Below, piece after piece: positions 16,896 through 24,112 of a DNA stretch of 27,544 bases. Under the pieces are notes generated by a model. It was not told where the DNA came from. It made no database searches and saw only the letters and a list, made by a program, of their open reading frames with translations. The number at the start of each line of letters is the position of its first letter. Within the stretch, counting starts at the first letter, position 1. Source of the stretch: Halobacteriaceae archaeon Tc-Br11_E2g27 (lineage in GTDB: Archaea; Halobacteriota; Halobacteria; Halobacteriales; Haloarculaceae); the NCBI GenBank assembly GCA_001564135.1, contig LKNH01000004.1, positions 1 to 27,544 of the forward strand, in the 5' to 3' direction. The translations under genes were made by a program, and so were the position numbers.

Positions 16896-17600
16896 CTATC
16901 GCTCTACTGAATTGAGCGTCTCGACAGCGCTGGACATGATCTTTTTTTGCCCTCGACGGATATTTTTCGAAACTGCTGGTGCGCTCACGTCGAATTCATC
17001 AGCGAGGTCATCGAGCGTTGTCTTTCGCGGCGTTTCGAAATATCCCAATTCGACAGCCGTCTTGAGCGTTTTTTCCTCAACCTCGGTCAAGTTTCGACAT
17101 GCTGAGACAAGATCGAGTCCGGCGACGACGCTTTGGATACTCTCCTGGGTAATGACGTCATCGAGACTTTCGCGGGAGATAATGCCAAACTCGTTTCTGC
17201 GGTCGAGTTCCGAGAGCGTTTCGTCGGCTGCTTCGGTGGTATCGAACCCGACATGCCAGAGTTCGGAGCCGTTCTCGATATAAAATGGACCGGTAATGTA
17301 GCCATCATTCGACCGAATCCGTTCCATCGCATCCGTTTCGTCGATGTTCGTCCGTATCTGGGCTGTATCCTTCCAGCGCTTTTGCAACTGGAAATCGTAC
17401 ATGTTGGGATGGTCTCTGAGCGACTGGAGCCCGTTGTTTAGGGCGCCTGGGTCCTTCCCCTGGACCACCATCCGCGTTTCAAGTGTCCGGTCCGTTTCAT
17501 CAAACGTCCAGTGCGTTGCCGAGAATGCAATGTCGTGGTCCAGCGTCGTGTCGATAAACGGACAGTCGTGCTGTTCCATCTCCATCGAGATGTCTATCAT
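16896..17600 (-). CDS. HTH_10 (bacterio-opsin activator-type) transcriptional regulator
   Basis: A 234-residue protein. The C-terminal HTH_10 domain (about 176-228) reads 'LTEVEEKTLKTAVELGYFET' followed by 'TTLDDLADEFDVSAPAVSKN', the classic Bat-type helix-turn-helix. The N-terminal ~170 residues are a sensor-like domain without an obvious PAS or GAF motif. The start is the ATG at 17600: an AGGTG Shine-Dalgarno lies just before it, and a TATA-like TTTATTATA (around 17637-17646) would give a short leader. An in-frame GTG at 17621 is less likely. Divergent from the acyl-CoA ligase gene, it is the natural candidate regulator of the ligase/KAS III, SDR and transporter genes. Confidence 0.85.
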   Translation of the reverse strand: MIDISMEMEQHDCPFIDTTLDHDIAFSATHWTFDETDRTLETRMVVQGKDPGALNNGLQSLRDHPNMYDFQLQKRWKDTAQIRTNIDETDAMERIRSNDGYITGPFYIENGSELWHVGFDTTEAADETLSELDRRNEFGIISRESLDDVITQESIQSVVAGLDLVSACRNLTEVEEKTLKTAVELGYFETPRKTTLDDLADEFDVSAPAVSKNIRRGQKKIMSSAVETLNSVER

Positions 17601-17830
17601 TTGAGCCCACCTTCTCTGCACAACTCGCTGTTACTGTATAATAAATGCTTGTTTCTTTCTATCATCAAATATGTATATATTACCTAAACTGTGTTTATAT
17701 GTGGTTATATGTTTCCATCTGTTGGTCTGCGTCATGCTATCTCTTACCACTTGATTTGATAATTAACCCCAACAACAATAGTGAGTCCACACCCACCTTT
17801 TGCAAGACGTGACCAGCGAATGCATGCTGC

Positions 17831-17912
17831 TATACTGGTCGACGGAAGCTGTGATAGATTCGTCACCACCCGTCCTGCGTGAGAACTATCAATTGTTCCG
17901 TCGACCGGTATA
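17831..17912. repeat. Imperfect inverted repeat, 27-bp arms
   Basis: Left arm 17831-17857 and right arm 17886-17912 match at 22 of 27 positions, with an 11-base uninterrupted core (GGTCGACGGAA on one side, TTCCGTCGACC on the other) and outer TATAC/GTATA. The 28-bp spacer shows no gene. It could be a composite operator, a cruciform, or a remnant of a small mobile hairpin element. Confidence 0.6.
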
Positions 17913-17930
17913 CGCTGGACCAGCGCATAC
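17908..17930. promoter_or_regulatory. 23-bp palindrome upstream of the acyl-CoA ligase
   Basis: Arms GTATACGCTGG and CCAGCGCATAC surround a central A, with 10 of 11 positions complementary. It ends 32 bp before the ATG at 17963, where a regulator would cover or adjoin the core promoter. Confidence 0.5.
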
Positions 17931-17962
17931 GATGTTGCACGATTACCGATACTGATGTAACG

Positions 17963-19552
17963 ATGACTGTACATTCACACAGTGACAGACCGTACGACTG
18001 GATTGGCGCGCTGAGCGACAAGCGGGCACAACTGTCGCCCGACCGCGTGGGACTGATTGATGGTGATACCGGCGAACAGTATACCTACGCGGAACTTGAT
18101 GCTCGGGCAAACCGAACCGCCCGTCTTCTTGAAACTGGTGGGGCAGGCCATGGCGACCGCGTTGCCGTCGTCTCCCGCAACCGACCGGAACTCATCGACC
18201 TCTACTTTGGGACGGCTAAGCGTGGCGCTATTCTTGCACCCCTCTCATTTCGCCTTGCACCCCGCGAACTTGCCGAGATGCTTGCTGATATCGAACCGGA
18301 ACTTCTTGTCGTCGAAGAGCCGTTTATTTCAGATATCGAAGCCGCGCTCGATGATGCTGGGGATGAGTTGAGCGATGGGTTGACCATATTGAGTCTCTCC
18401 GAAGACGGAGAGTCTGACAGGGCATACTCATGGACAGACTATCACGAGAGCCTCCCGGAGAACTCCTCACCCGTCGAGTCCGTCGATTGCGCCCTCTCCG
18501 ACCCACACCTCTTTTTGCATACCGGGGGTTCGACTGGCCTCCCAAAACAGGTCGTCCAGACACACGGCGGCATCATGTGGAACGCCTTCAACACGATTCT
18601 CTCGTGGGGTTTACGACCTGATGACGTGACGCCGATGGTCTTTCCACTCTTCCATACGGGCGGTTGGAACGTCCTCACAATTCCGCTCTTTCAGCTCGGC
18701 GGAACCGTCATTATTGCACGGGAGTTCGACGCCGGACAAGTACTCTCGCATGTCGAAGGGTACGACGCAACCGTTCTGGTTTCCGTCCCGGCGATTCTTC
18801 GATTTATGGTCGAACATGACCGCTGGGACCAGACGGATCTCTCCTCGCTTCGCATGGTCAAAAGCGGCGGTGGACCATCACGCGAGTCAGTGGTCGACGC
18901 GTGGAGCGAGCGCGGGATTACCCCTTCACAGGGTTACGGACTCACTGAATGTGGGCCGAACAATTTTGCTATGCCCGAGGAGTTCCCGCGCGAGAAAACG
19001 AATAGTATCGGCATGCCATCGCTGTACGTCGACGCACGCGTGACCGATGAGGACGGACAGGAACTCCCCCCGAACGAGATTGGCGAACTCGAACTTGCAA
19101 GCCCGCATGCGGGTGACCGCTACTGGCGCAACCCCGAGGAAACTGATGCGGTCTTTGGCGATGGCTGGGTCTCGACCGGCGACCTGGCTCGCGTCGACGA
19201 GGACGGCTACTTCTACATCGAAGGGCGAAAAAAGAATATGTTCGTTTCCGGTGGGGAGAACGTCTTTCCGCCGGAAGTCGAGGACGTAATCACCAACCAC
19301 CCGAAGGTGGCAGAAGCGATTGTTGTCCCGGTCTCCGACGAGCAGTGGGGCGAAGTTGGCAAAGCCGTCATCGAAGGCGAGGAGTCGCTCACGCTCGATG
19401 AACTGCAGTCGTTCATGCGCGAACGGATTGCGAAATTCAAGATACCGCAACAGCTCACGTTCGTCGACGCGATGCCGATGAGCGGGCCGGGAAAGATTGA
19501 CCGGAAAGCCATCGAGGAGACGTACGGCACGGCTGCTGAGGACACAACGTAA
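17963..19552 (+). CDS. Acyl-CoA ligase (AMP-dependent synthetase)
   Basis: A 529-residue ANL-superfamily enzyme that activates a carboxylic acid with ATP and CoA. The core motifs run in order: 'LHTGGSTGLPKQV' (185-197, P-loop-like A3), 'GYGLTECGP' (A5), 'STGDLARVDEDGYFYIEGRK' (A7/A8), and the C-terminal catalytic Lys in 'MSGPGKIDRKAI' (A10). It resembles long/medium-chain or aromatic acyl-CoA ligases; the substrate is not readable. A GTG at 17879 is in frame, but the region between lacks family similarity and contains palindromes, so the ATG at 17963 is preferred. The KAS III-like gene follows after 8 bp, forming an operon. Confidence 0.9.
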   Translation: MTVHSHSDRPYDWIGALSDKRAQLSPDRVGLIDGDTGEQYTYAELDARANRTARLLETGGAGHGDRVAVVSRNRPELIDLYFGTAKRGAILAPLSFRLAPRELAEMLADIEPELLVVEEPFISDIEAALDDAGDELSDGLTILSLSEDGESDRAYSWTDYHESLPENSSPVESVDCALSDPHLFLHTGGSTGLPKQVVQTHGGIMWNAFNTILSWGLRPDDVTPMVFPLFHTGGWNVLTIPLFQLGGTVIIAREFDAGQVLSHVEGYDATVLVSVPAILRFMVEHDRWDQTDLSSLRMVKSGGGPSRESVVDAWSERGITPSQGYGLTECGPNNFAMPEEFPREKTNSIGMPSLYVDARVTDEDGQELPPNEIGELELASPHAGDRYWRNPEETDAVFGDGWVSTGDLARVDEDGYFYIEGRKKNMFVSGGENVFPPEVEDVITNHPKVAEAIVVPVSDEQWGEVGKAVIEGEESLTLDELQSFMRERIAKFKIPQQLTFVDAMPMSGPGKIDRKAIEETYGTAAEDTT

Positions 19553-19560
19553 CTGATACT

Positions 19561-20616
19561 ATGCAACAGACTACCACGACAGCTGACCGAATTGGATTGA
19601 CTGGATACGGCCGTTATCTCCCCGACAACCGACTCACCGGCGAGGAAGTCGCCGACGCAAGTGGGCTTCCCGAGGAGGTTGTTATCGAAAAGATGGGGCT
19701 CACCGAGAAACGTGTCTGCTCGCCTGATGCAGACCACTGTACGGATATGGGCGTCAAGGCAGCAGAAAAAGCGATCGCGGCTGCCGATATCGACGCTGAC
19801 AGCATCGATGTCGTTCACTACCACGGCAGCGAGTACAAGGATTACTACGTCTGGTCGGCCGCGGCGAATATCACCGAACGTATCGGCGCGGACAACGCCT
19901 ACGCTACCGAGACGTACGCTCTCTGTGCAGGCTGTCCGCTCGTGGTCAAGGAGGTTCGTGCCCAACTACTCGCTGGCGATATCGACCGCGCGTTACTCGT
20001 GACTGCCAGCCGTGAAGAGGACCTTATCGACTACGAGAATACCGACTCCTCGTTCATGTTCAACTTCGGCAGTGGCGCAGCCGCCTATATTCTCGAAGCC
20101 GACCCTGACCCAGACCGGACCAGCGCGTGGGTCCGTGCCGGTCATGCCGTTACCGACGGCTCCTTCTCGAACGATGTCGTCATGCATGGCGGCGGGTCAC
20201 GCAATCCTCCGACCCACGAAACCATCGACGAGAATCTCCATACGCTCGATGTGCCGGACCCTGACGGGATGAAAGAACGACTGGCTCCGGTGAGCCTCCC
20301 GAACTATCTTGACGTTGCCGATACTGCGCTTGAGCGCTCGGGCTACACGCGGGACGATATTGATTTCGTCGCCGTCACGCACATGAAACGGTCGTTTCAC
20401 GAGCTATTGCTGTCCGAACTCGGCGTCGACCCCGACGCGGATGGCTACTATCTTGATGAGTACGGCCACGTTCAAAGCGCCGACCAGATTCTTGCACTGG
20501 ATGAGGGTGTTGAAAGCGGGCGTGTCGAGCCGGGAGACCTCGTTTTGTTTCTTGGTGCTGGAACCGGCTATACCTGGTCGGCGGCGGTGCTTGAATGGGA
20601 AGGGAAAACCTGGTAG
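19561..20616 (+). CDS. KAS III / HMG-CoA synthase-like thiolase-fold enzyme
   Basis: A 351-residue protein of the condensing-enzyme superfamily. The N-terminal signature 'IGLTGYGRYLPDNRLTGEEV' and the '...KMGLTEKRV' element match FabH-type proteins. The nucleophile is probably Cys122 in 'TYALCAGCPL', and the active-site His is His274 in 'VTHMKRSFH'. The third triad position, Asn in FabH, falls in 'DEYGHVQSADQ' and is His303. Archaea lack a bacterial-type fatty acid synthase, so a role in thioester condensation or cleavage with the co-transcribed acyl-CoA ligase is more likely than fatty acid initiation. No acyl carrier protein or DUF35 partner gene is seen. Confidence 0.82.
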   Translation: MQQTTTTADRIGLTGYGRYLPDNRLTGEEVADASGLPEEVVIEKMGLTEKRVCSPDADHCTDMGVKAAEKAIAAADIDADSIDVVHYHGSEYKDYYVWSAAANITERIGADNAYATETYALCAGCPLVVKEVRAQLLAGDIDRALLVTASREEDLIDYENTDSSFMFNFGSGAAAYILEADPDPDRTSAWVRAGHAVTDGSFSNDVVMHGGGSRNPPTHETIDENLHTLDVPDPDGMKERLAPVSLPNYLDVADTALERSGYTRDDIDFVAVTHMKRSFHELLLSELGVDPDADGYYLDEYGHVQSADQILALDEGVESGRVEPGDLVLFLGAGTGYTWSAAVLEWEGKTW

Positions 20617-20682
20617 CGTCCCGTCTTTGGCTGTTAGGCTACAGACAGGTTGAGGCGTCTCTCGCCGACGATAATCGGAACG

Positions 20683-20690
20683 CACATAAT
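20683..20690 (+). promoter_or_regulatory. TATA-like box of aroA'
   Basis: CACATAAT lies about 27 nt before the ATG at 20714, supporting this start over an in-frame TTG at 20696, and a leaderless transcript independent of the upstream operon. Confidence 0.45.
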
Positions 20691-20713
20691 CATCCTTGCC
20701 AGAAGGTAGCACA

Positions 20714-21520
20714 ATGAGTGCAGGCCTCGCCGCACGACTTGAACGAATCGGCACAGGGGGCAAGTTTCTGATTGTCCCAATGGATCACGGCATTACACTC
20801 GGTCCCGTCACTGGACTGGCCGATATCGAGTCAACGATAGATGCTGTCACGCGTGGGGGCGCAGATGCCGTCCTCACGCAGAAAGGAATCGCTCCACGAG
20901 TACATCCGAATAAAAACGACGCCGGCTTTATCGTCCACGTGAATGGGTCGACGACTATCGGCCCCGAGGAGATGGACAAACGCGTCACCGGGACGGTAAA
21001 AGACGCCGTCCGTGCTGGTGCTGACGCTGTCTCGTTCCACATTAACGTCGGCAGCGAGTACGAACCCAAACAGCTCAGCCAGCTGGGCGAGTTGACCACC
21101 GACGCGGCAGAGTACGGGATGCCGGTACTCGCAATGACGTACGCTCGCGGTCACGACATCCGCGATACGGACGACCCTGAAGGGTTTGCGGAGGATTTGG
21201 CCCATGCAACCCGACTCGGCGAGGAACTCGGCGCAGATGTCATCAAGACGGCTTATTCGGGAACGCCTGAGAGCTTCGAACGGGTTGTCGAAGCCACCCG
21301 ACTCCCGGTCGTCATCGCTGGTGGGAGCAAAGGAACCGACGAACAGACCCTTTCTATGGTTCGCGGTGCAATGGATGCTGGAGCGGCCGGCGTCTCAATG
21401 GGTCGGTCTATTTTCCAGCACGACGACCCGGAAGCCATCACCGAAGGCATTGCGACGGTCATTCATGACGGCGCAGACCCAGCCGAAGCCGCTCGGAACG
21501 CGGGTCTCAGTGCTGACTGA
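20714..21520 (+). CDS. aroA': 2-amino-3,7-dideoxy-D-threo-hept-6-ulosonate synthase (DhnA-type class I aldolase)
   Basis: A 268-residue Schiff-base aldolase of the DhnA family. The Schiff-base Lys is Lys178 in 'GADVIKTAYSGTPESF'. 'VPMDHGITLGPV' (Asp24/His25), 'AMTYARGHD' (Tyr143) and 'VVIAGGSKG' are family motifs. Two functions exist in this family: archaeal fructose-bisphosphate aldolase, and ADTH synthase, which makes the precursor for 3-dehydroquinate in the alternative archaeal aromatic pathway. ADTH synthase is favoured because haloarchaeal homologues lie with trp genes and this one is on the same side of trpCBA. The aroB' (dehydroquinate synthase II) gene that often follows is not present here. 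Confidence 0.82.
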   Translation: MSAGLAARLERIGTGGKFLIVPMDHGITLGPVTGLADIESTIDAVTRGGADAVLTQKGIAPRVHPNKNDAGFIVHVNGSTTIGPEEMDKRVTGTVKDAVRAGADAVSFHINVGSEYEPKQLSQLGELTTDAAEYGMPVLAMTYARGHDIRDTDDPEGFAEDLAHATRLGEELGADVIKTAYSGTPESFERVVEATRLPVVIAGGSKGTDEQTLSMVRGAMDAGAAGVSMGRSIFQHDDPEAITEGIATVIHDGADPAEAARNAGLSAD

Positions 21521-21578
21521 TTTCCCCCACGAAGCGAAATTGAAATCGTTTCAGTTGGTACTATATTGAACACTCTTG

Positions 21579-21592
21579 CCACCCCGGGGTGG
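21579..21592. terminator. Perfect 14-bp palindrome between convergent genes
   Basis: CCACCCCGGGGTGG is fully self-complementary and lies in the 104-bp gap between the convergent ends of aroA' (21520) and the opsin-like gene (21625). A small inverted repeat TGAAA-TCG-TTTCA precedes it at 21541-21553. Neither is followed by a strong T tract, so a termination role is only suggested by position; a protein-binding site is possible. Confidence 0.3.
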
Positions 21593-21624
21593 TGAGTATG
21601 GTACTGAAGGTACGTCCGGCAGTA

Positions 21625-22347
21625 TCAGGCTGTTTCTTCCGTCTGGTCGCGCTTGCCGTCGCTCGAAAACAGGTCGCGGTTGTTGTAGACGAGCGCGGCA
21701 AACACCAGCATAAAGATGAGGTCGATGTAGCTTGCTACAAGCTGGCCGACGAAGAAATCCAGAATGCCGGCAGCCTGCTCGGAGAGGGCTGATGTTAGTA
21801 TCAATCCGCCCCAGCAGAGCACGGCGAGATGAGTAATCTTCACATAGAGCAGTCGTCGCTCGCCCGATACACGGGAGGCGACCCGTGAGAGCGGCCCATA
21901 CAGCAGATACGCGCCGACGATATACGAGAGAAAGGCACCACCGGACATCAGCGACTCGCCAACGCCTGTCGTCACCCATGAGGCAAGCGCAAACCAAGGG
22001 AGCGCAACGAAGGGGACGAGCAACATAACAAACTGCTTATTGGAGAGATGAACCAGCTCGCGAAGGATGTAGACGACGATTGCGAGCACTCCGGTATAGG
22101 CGAAAAAGCGGACAACAGATTGCTCGCGGCCGCCGGTTCCGGTGACGGTGACTGTCAACAGTTCGAGACCCATCATTACGTACGTCGCTGCCATGAACAC
22201 CGCCGGAAGCGTCCCAAGCAACAGGATGGACCGTCTATGTCCGGAGGCAACCGCGACGCGGCTGAAAAAGCCAAGCGCGCCAAGAGCGAGCGCAAGGGCG
22301 GTCCCGAAGTACAGAGCGGTCGGGCTAAAGAGCAATTCTCCTGTCAT
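21625..22347 (-). CDS. Sensory-rhodopsin homologue lacking the retinal-binding lysine
   Basis: A 240-residue 7-TM protein that aligns along its length with haloarchaeal sensory rhodopsins, for instance 'YLLYGPLSRVASRVSGERRL' then 'LYVKITHLAVLCW' against the helix E-F region of N. pharaonis SRII. Helix C keeps the conserved Arg (Arg80), but the counterion Asp position is Ala83 and the Trp after it is Tyr84. In helix F one Trp is kept (Trp179), but the Tyr, Pro and second Trp are Leu182, Ile183 and Ser186. In helix G, 'YIDLIFM' keeps Asp209, while the Schiff-base Lys position is Met213 (codon at 21709-21711). Covalent retinal binding is therefore not expected. Tyr207 keeps the residue that contacts the transducer in SRII. 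The ATG at 22347 lies one base after the transducer stop codon, so the two are co-translated; a longer upstream frame overlaps the transducer and is rejected. Confidence 0.87.
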   Translation of the reverse strand: MTGELLFSPTALYFGTALALALGALGFFSRVAVASGHRRSILLLGTLPAVFMAATYVMMGLELLTVTVTGTGGREQSVVRFFAYTGVLAIVVYILRELVHLSNKQFVMLLVPFVALPWFALASWVTTGVGESLMSGGAFLSYIVGAYLLYGPLSRVASRVSGERRLLYVKITHLAVLCWGGLILTSALSEQAAGILDFFVGQLVASYIDLIFMLVFAALVYNNRDLFSSDGKRDQTEETA

Positions 22348-22348
22348 T

Positions 22349-23956
22349 TCATTCACTCTCAACGGCGACGATATCACCGCGCGAAACGCTGAATTCGCCC
22401 ATAATTGCTCTGAGGTCCTCCGCCTCTTCGTCCAGTTCCTGTGCCAGGTTTGCAACTGTTTCCGTCGAGGCTGTTACCTCCTGTGAGGTGGCCGATACCT
22501 CGCCTGTTTGGTCACGTGTGTCCTCTGCGATATCCGCAACGGAATCGACGATGGCTGAAATCTCCTGTGCGGTGGTGGCCTGTTCGTCAGCCGTCTGGTT
22601 GATATCCTGAATGCTCGTATCGACGTCGTTGATATCTTGTGCAATCGTATCGAGTTGGTCGCGGACACGAGAGACATCATCTGCCGCCGTTCTGATGCTT
22701 GCATCGACCTCCGAGATTTCATCCGCGGTTTCGACAGCACGCCCCTGTACGCTCTGGAGGGTTCGCTCGATATCATCGACGGCTTCCATTGCCTCCCCTG
22801 CCAGATTCTTGACCTCGTTTGCGACGACAGCGAACCCATCGCCGGCGTTCCCGCCACCAGTTCCGGCGCGAGCAGCCTCGATGTTGGCGTTTAGCGCGAG
22901 CATGTTAATTTGGTCAGCAATCTCGTCGATGGTGGCGATAACCTGTTCAATCTGTTGGGCCTCATCGACCAGTTCGTCGACGGTATCGACCACCATCTCG
23001 GTCCGGTCAACGGTCTCTTCCATCATCTCGGCCGTATTCGCTGCGGCCGTTCGGCCGTCGCTTGCAAGCGTCGAGACGTCATCGGACTGCTTGGCTATCT
23101 CGGTCGTCGTTGAGGCGACTTCCTCGGTTGCAGCCGAGAGGCTGCTAATCTCGCCTGCTGCTTCGTGGAGTTCCTCAGCCTGTGTCTCGGCTCCCTGTGC
23201 GATATCGGTGATTGCCCCGGCAACGTCCTGGCTACCGCGGCGAATCTCACGCCCCGAGTTATCCAGGTCGGCGGACATCTCGTCGATGGTCGCTGCCGAA
23301 TCCTGTGCCTTGGCAACTGCCGAACCAAGTTCTTCGAGCATTTCGTTGTATGAGTCCGCAATCGACTGAAGCGCTTTGTCATCGGTCTCGACGGTCAGGC
23401 GCTGGTCCAGGTCACCGTCCGCTGAGGCGGCCATCGCCTCGGAAAAGCGCTCGGCGATATCGAGCAACTGCTGATTTTGTGCCTCTGCCTCCTGTTGAAG
23501 TTGTTCTGCGTTTTCTTTCGCTTCCGTTGCGCGTTTGCGCTCTTGTTCTATCTCTTTCCGGGTTTCCTCCAGGTTTGTCACCATCTCGCTCAGCTCGTCG
23601 CGCATGAGCGCAATGGAATCGTAGAGGTCCGCAATCTCGTCGTTACGACTCGTTTCGATTTCGGTATCGAACTCCCCGGAACCGATACGCTCTGCGCGCT
23701 CGCTCAGCCGTCGCAACGAGAGCGCGACGTTTCCTCCGAGGACAATACCGACAAGCCCCAGATTTAACAGTAACAGAATCATCAGCCCTGCCAGCGCGGC
23801 GATACCACGCTCCGTGGCTTCGTCGGCTGGCCCTGCATCAATGTGTAACCCAAAAATAACGGCGACTGTGAGGGTTAACAGAAAAATCCCTGCCAGTGCG
23901 GCCCCAATTTTCAAACTATACCGTTCCTGTATCCGTGTGTGTAAAGCTCCCCTCAT
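22349..23956 (-). CDS. HtrII-like membrane chemotaxis transducer
   Basis: A 535-residue transducer with two TM helices (about 16-38 and 52-74) and only a short external loop, so it has no ligand-binding domain of its own. That architecture is characteristic of sensory-rhodopsin transducers. TM2 'GLMILLLLNLGLVGIVLGG' closely resembles that of N. pharaonis HtrII, with Asn65 matching HtrII Asn74, the partner of SRII Tyr199. A first HAMP domain follows TM2 ('ERIGSGEFDTEIETSRNDEI'), then a coiled coil, a second HAMP-like segment ('ASADGDLDQRLTVETDDKAL') and the MCP hairpin with tip 'IADQINMLALNANIEAARAG' and 'DGFAVVANEVKNLAGE'. The opsin homologue follows 1 bp after its stop, the usual htr-then-sop order. 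Output should be CheA-dependent flagellar (archaellum) control. Confidence 0.92.
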   Translation of the reverse strand: MRGALHTRIQERYSLKIGAALAGIFLLTLTVAVIFGLHIDAGPADEATERGIAALAGLMILLLLNLGLVGIVLGGNVALSLRRLSERAERIGSGEFDTEIETSRNDEIADLYDSIALMRDELSEMVTNLEETRKEIEQERKRATEAKENAEQLQQEAEAQNQQLLDIAERFSEAMAASADGDLDQRLTVETDDKALQSIADSYNEMLEELGSAVAKAQDSAATIDEMSADLDNSGREIRRGSQDVAGAITDIAQGAETQAEELHEAAGEISSLSAATEEVASTTTEIAKQSDDVSTLASDGRTAAANTAEMMEETVDRTEMVVDTVDELVDEAQQIEQVIATIDEIADQINMLALNANIEAARAGTGGGNAGDGFAVVANEVKNLAGEAMEAVDDIERTLQSVQGRAVETADEISEVDASIRTAADDVSRVRDQLDTIAQDINDVDTSIQDINQTADEQATTAQEISAIVDSVADIAEDTRDQTGEVSATSQEVTASTETVANLAQELDEEAEDLRAIMGEFSVSRGDIVAVESE

Positions 23957-24057
23957 AGCTACCCCAGATTACTCTGACGTCCATACTGTTCACTGCTAGT
24001 AATTAAAAGGATTATGTGCGCTATCGAACAAAACGATACTCCGCCCGATTGCAGAAT

Positions 24058-24064
24058 TGTTTTA
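24058..24064 (+). promoter_or_regulatory. TATA-like element of the pcc operon
   Basis: TGTTTTA/TTTTAC-type sequence about 50 nt before the pccB ATG would give a leader of about 25 nt carrying the GGAGG at 24100-24104. An alternative AT-rich box near 24001-24010 is shared with the divergent transducer gene. Confidence 0.3.
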
Positions 24065-24099
24065 CTCTCGGTGGTGCATGTCATTGGCAACGATGATTC

Positions 24100-24104
24100 G
24101 GAGG
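24100..24104 (+). promoter_or_regulatory. Shine-Dalgarno GGAGG deciding the pccB start
   Basis: GGAGG ends 8 nt before the ATG at 24113. This supports that codon over the in-frame ATG at 24014, whose intervening sequence has no family similarity. Confidence 0.65.
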
Positions 24105-24112
24105 CACGACCC

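Larger units (their letters stand above)
17622..17962. promoter_or_regulatory. 341-bp divergent intergenic region with nested inverted repeats
   Basis: No coding sequence is supported here. The left half (to about 17720) is AT-rich. It holds the regulator's TATA box (17637-17646) and two copies of TTATATGT at 17695-17702 and 17705-17712, exactly 10 bp apart. The right half holds a large imperfect inverted repeat (17831-17857 with 17886-17912) and a 23-bp near-palindrome (17908-17930) that ends 32 bp before the ligase ATG. The ligase has no clear TATA box at the standard distance, which would fit activator-dependent expression. Confidence 0.55.

Noticed and set aside
17636..17720. Replication origin suggested by the AT-rich tract
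   Set aside because: No Orc1/Cdc6 gene and no G-rich origin recognition boxes nearby. A divergent promoter explains the AT content.
7000..20713. Integrated mobile element or genomic island with att sites
   Set aside because: No integrase, transposase, tRNA gene or flanking direct repeat was seen, so only the altered gene order is reported.
21625..22347. Functional light-sensing rhodopsin
   Set aside because: The fold and gene order fit a sensory rhodopsin, but the retinal Lys and counterion are missing, so a normal photoreceptor call would be wrong.
22611..23369. Open frame of 252 codons on the plus strand
   Set aside because: It is the Ser/Ala-rich shadow of the transducer coiled coil on the opposite strand.
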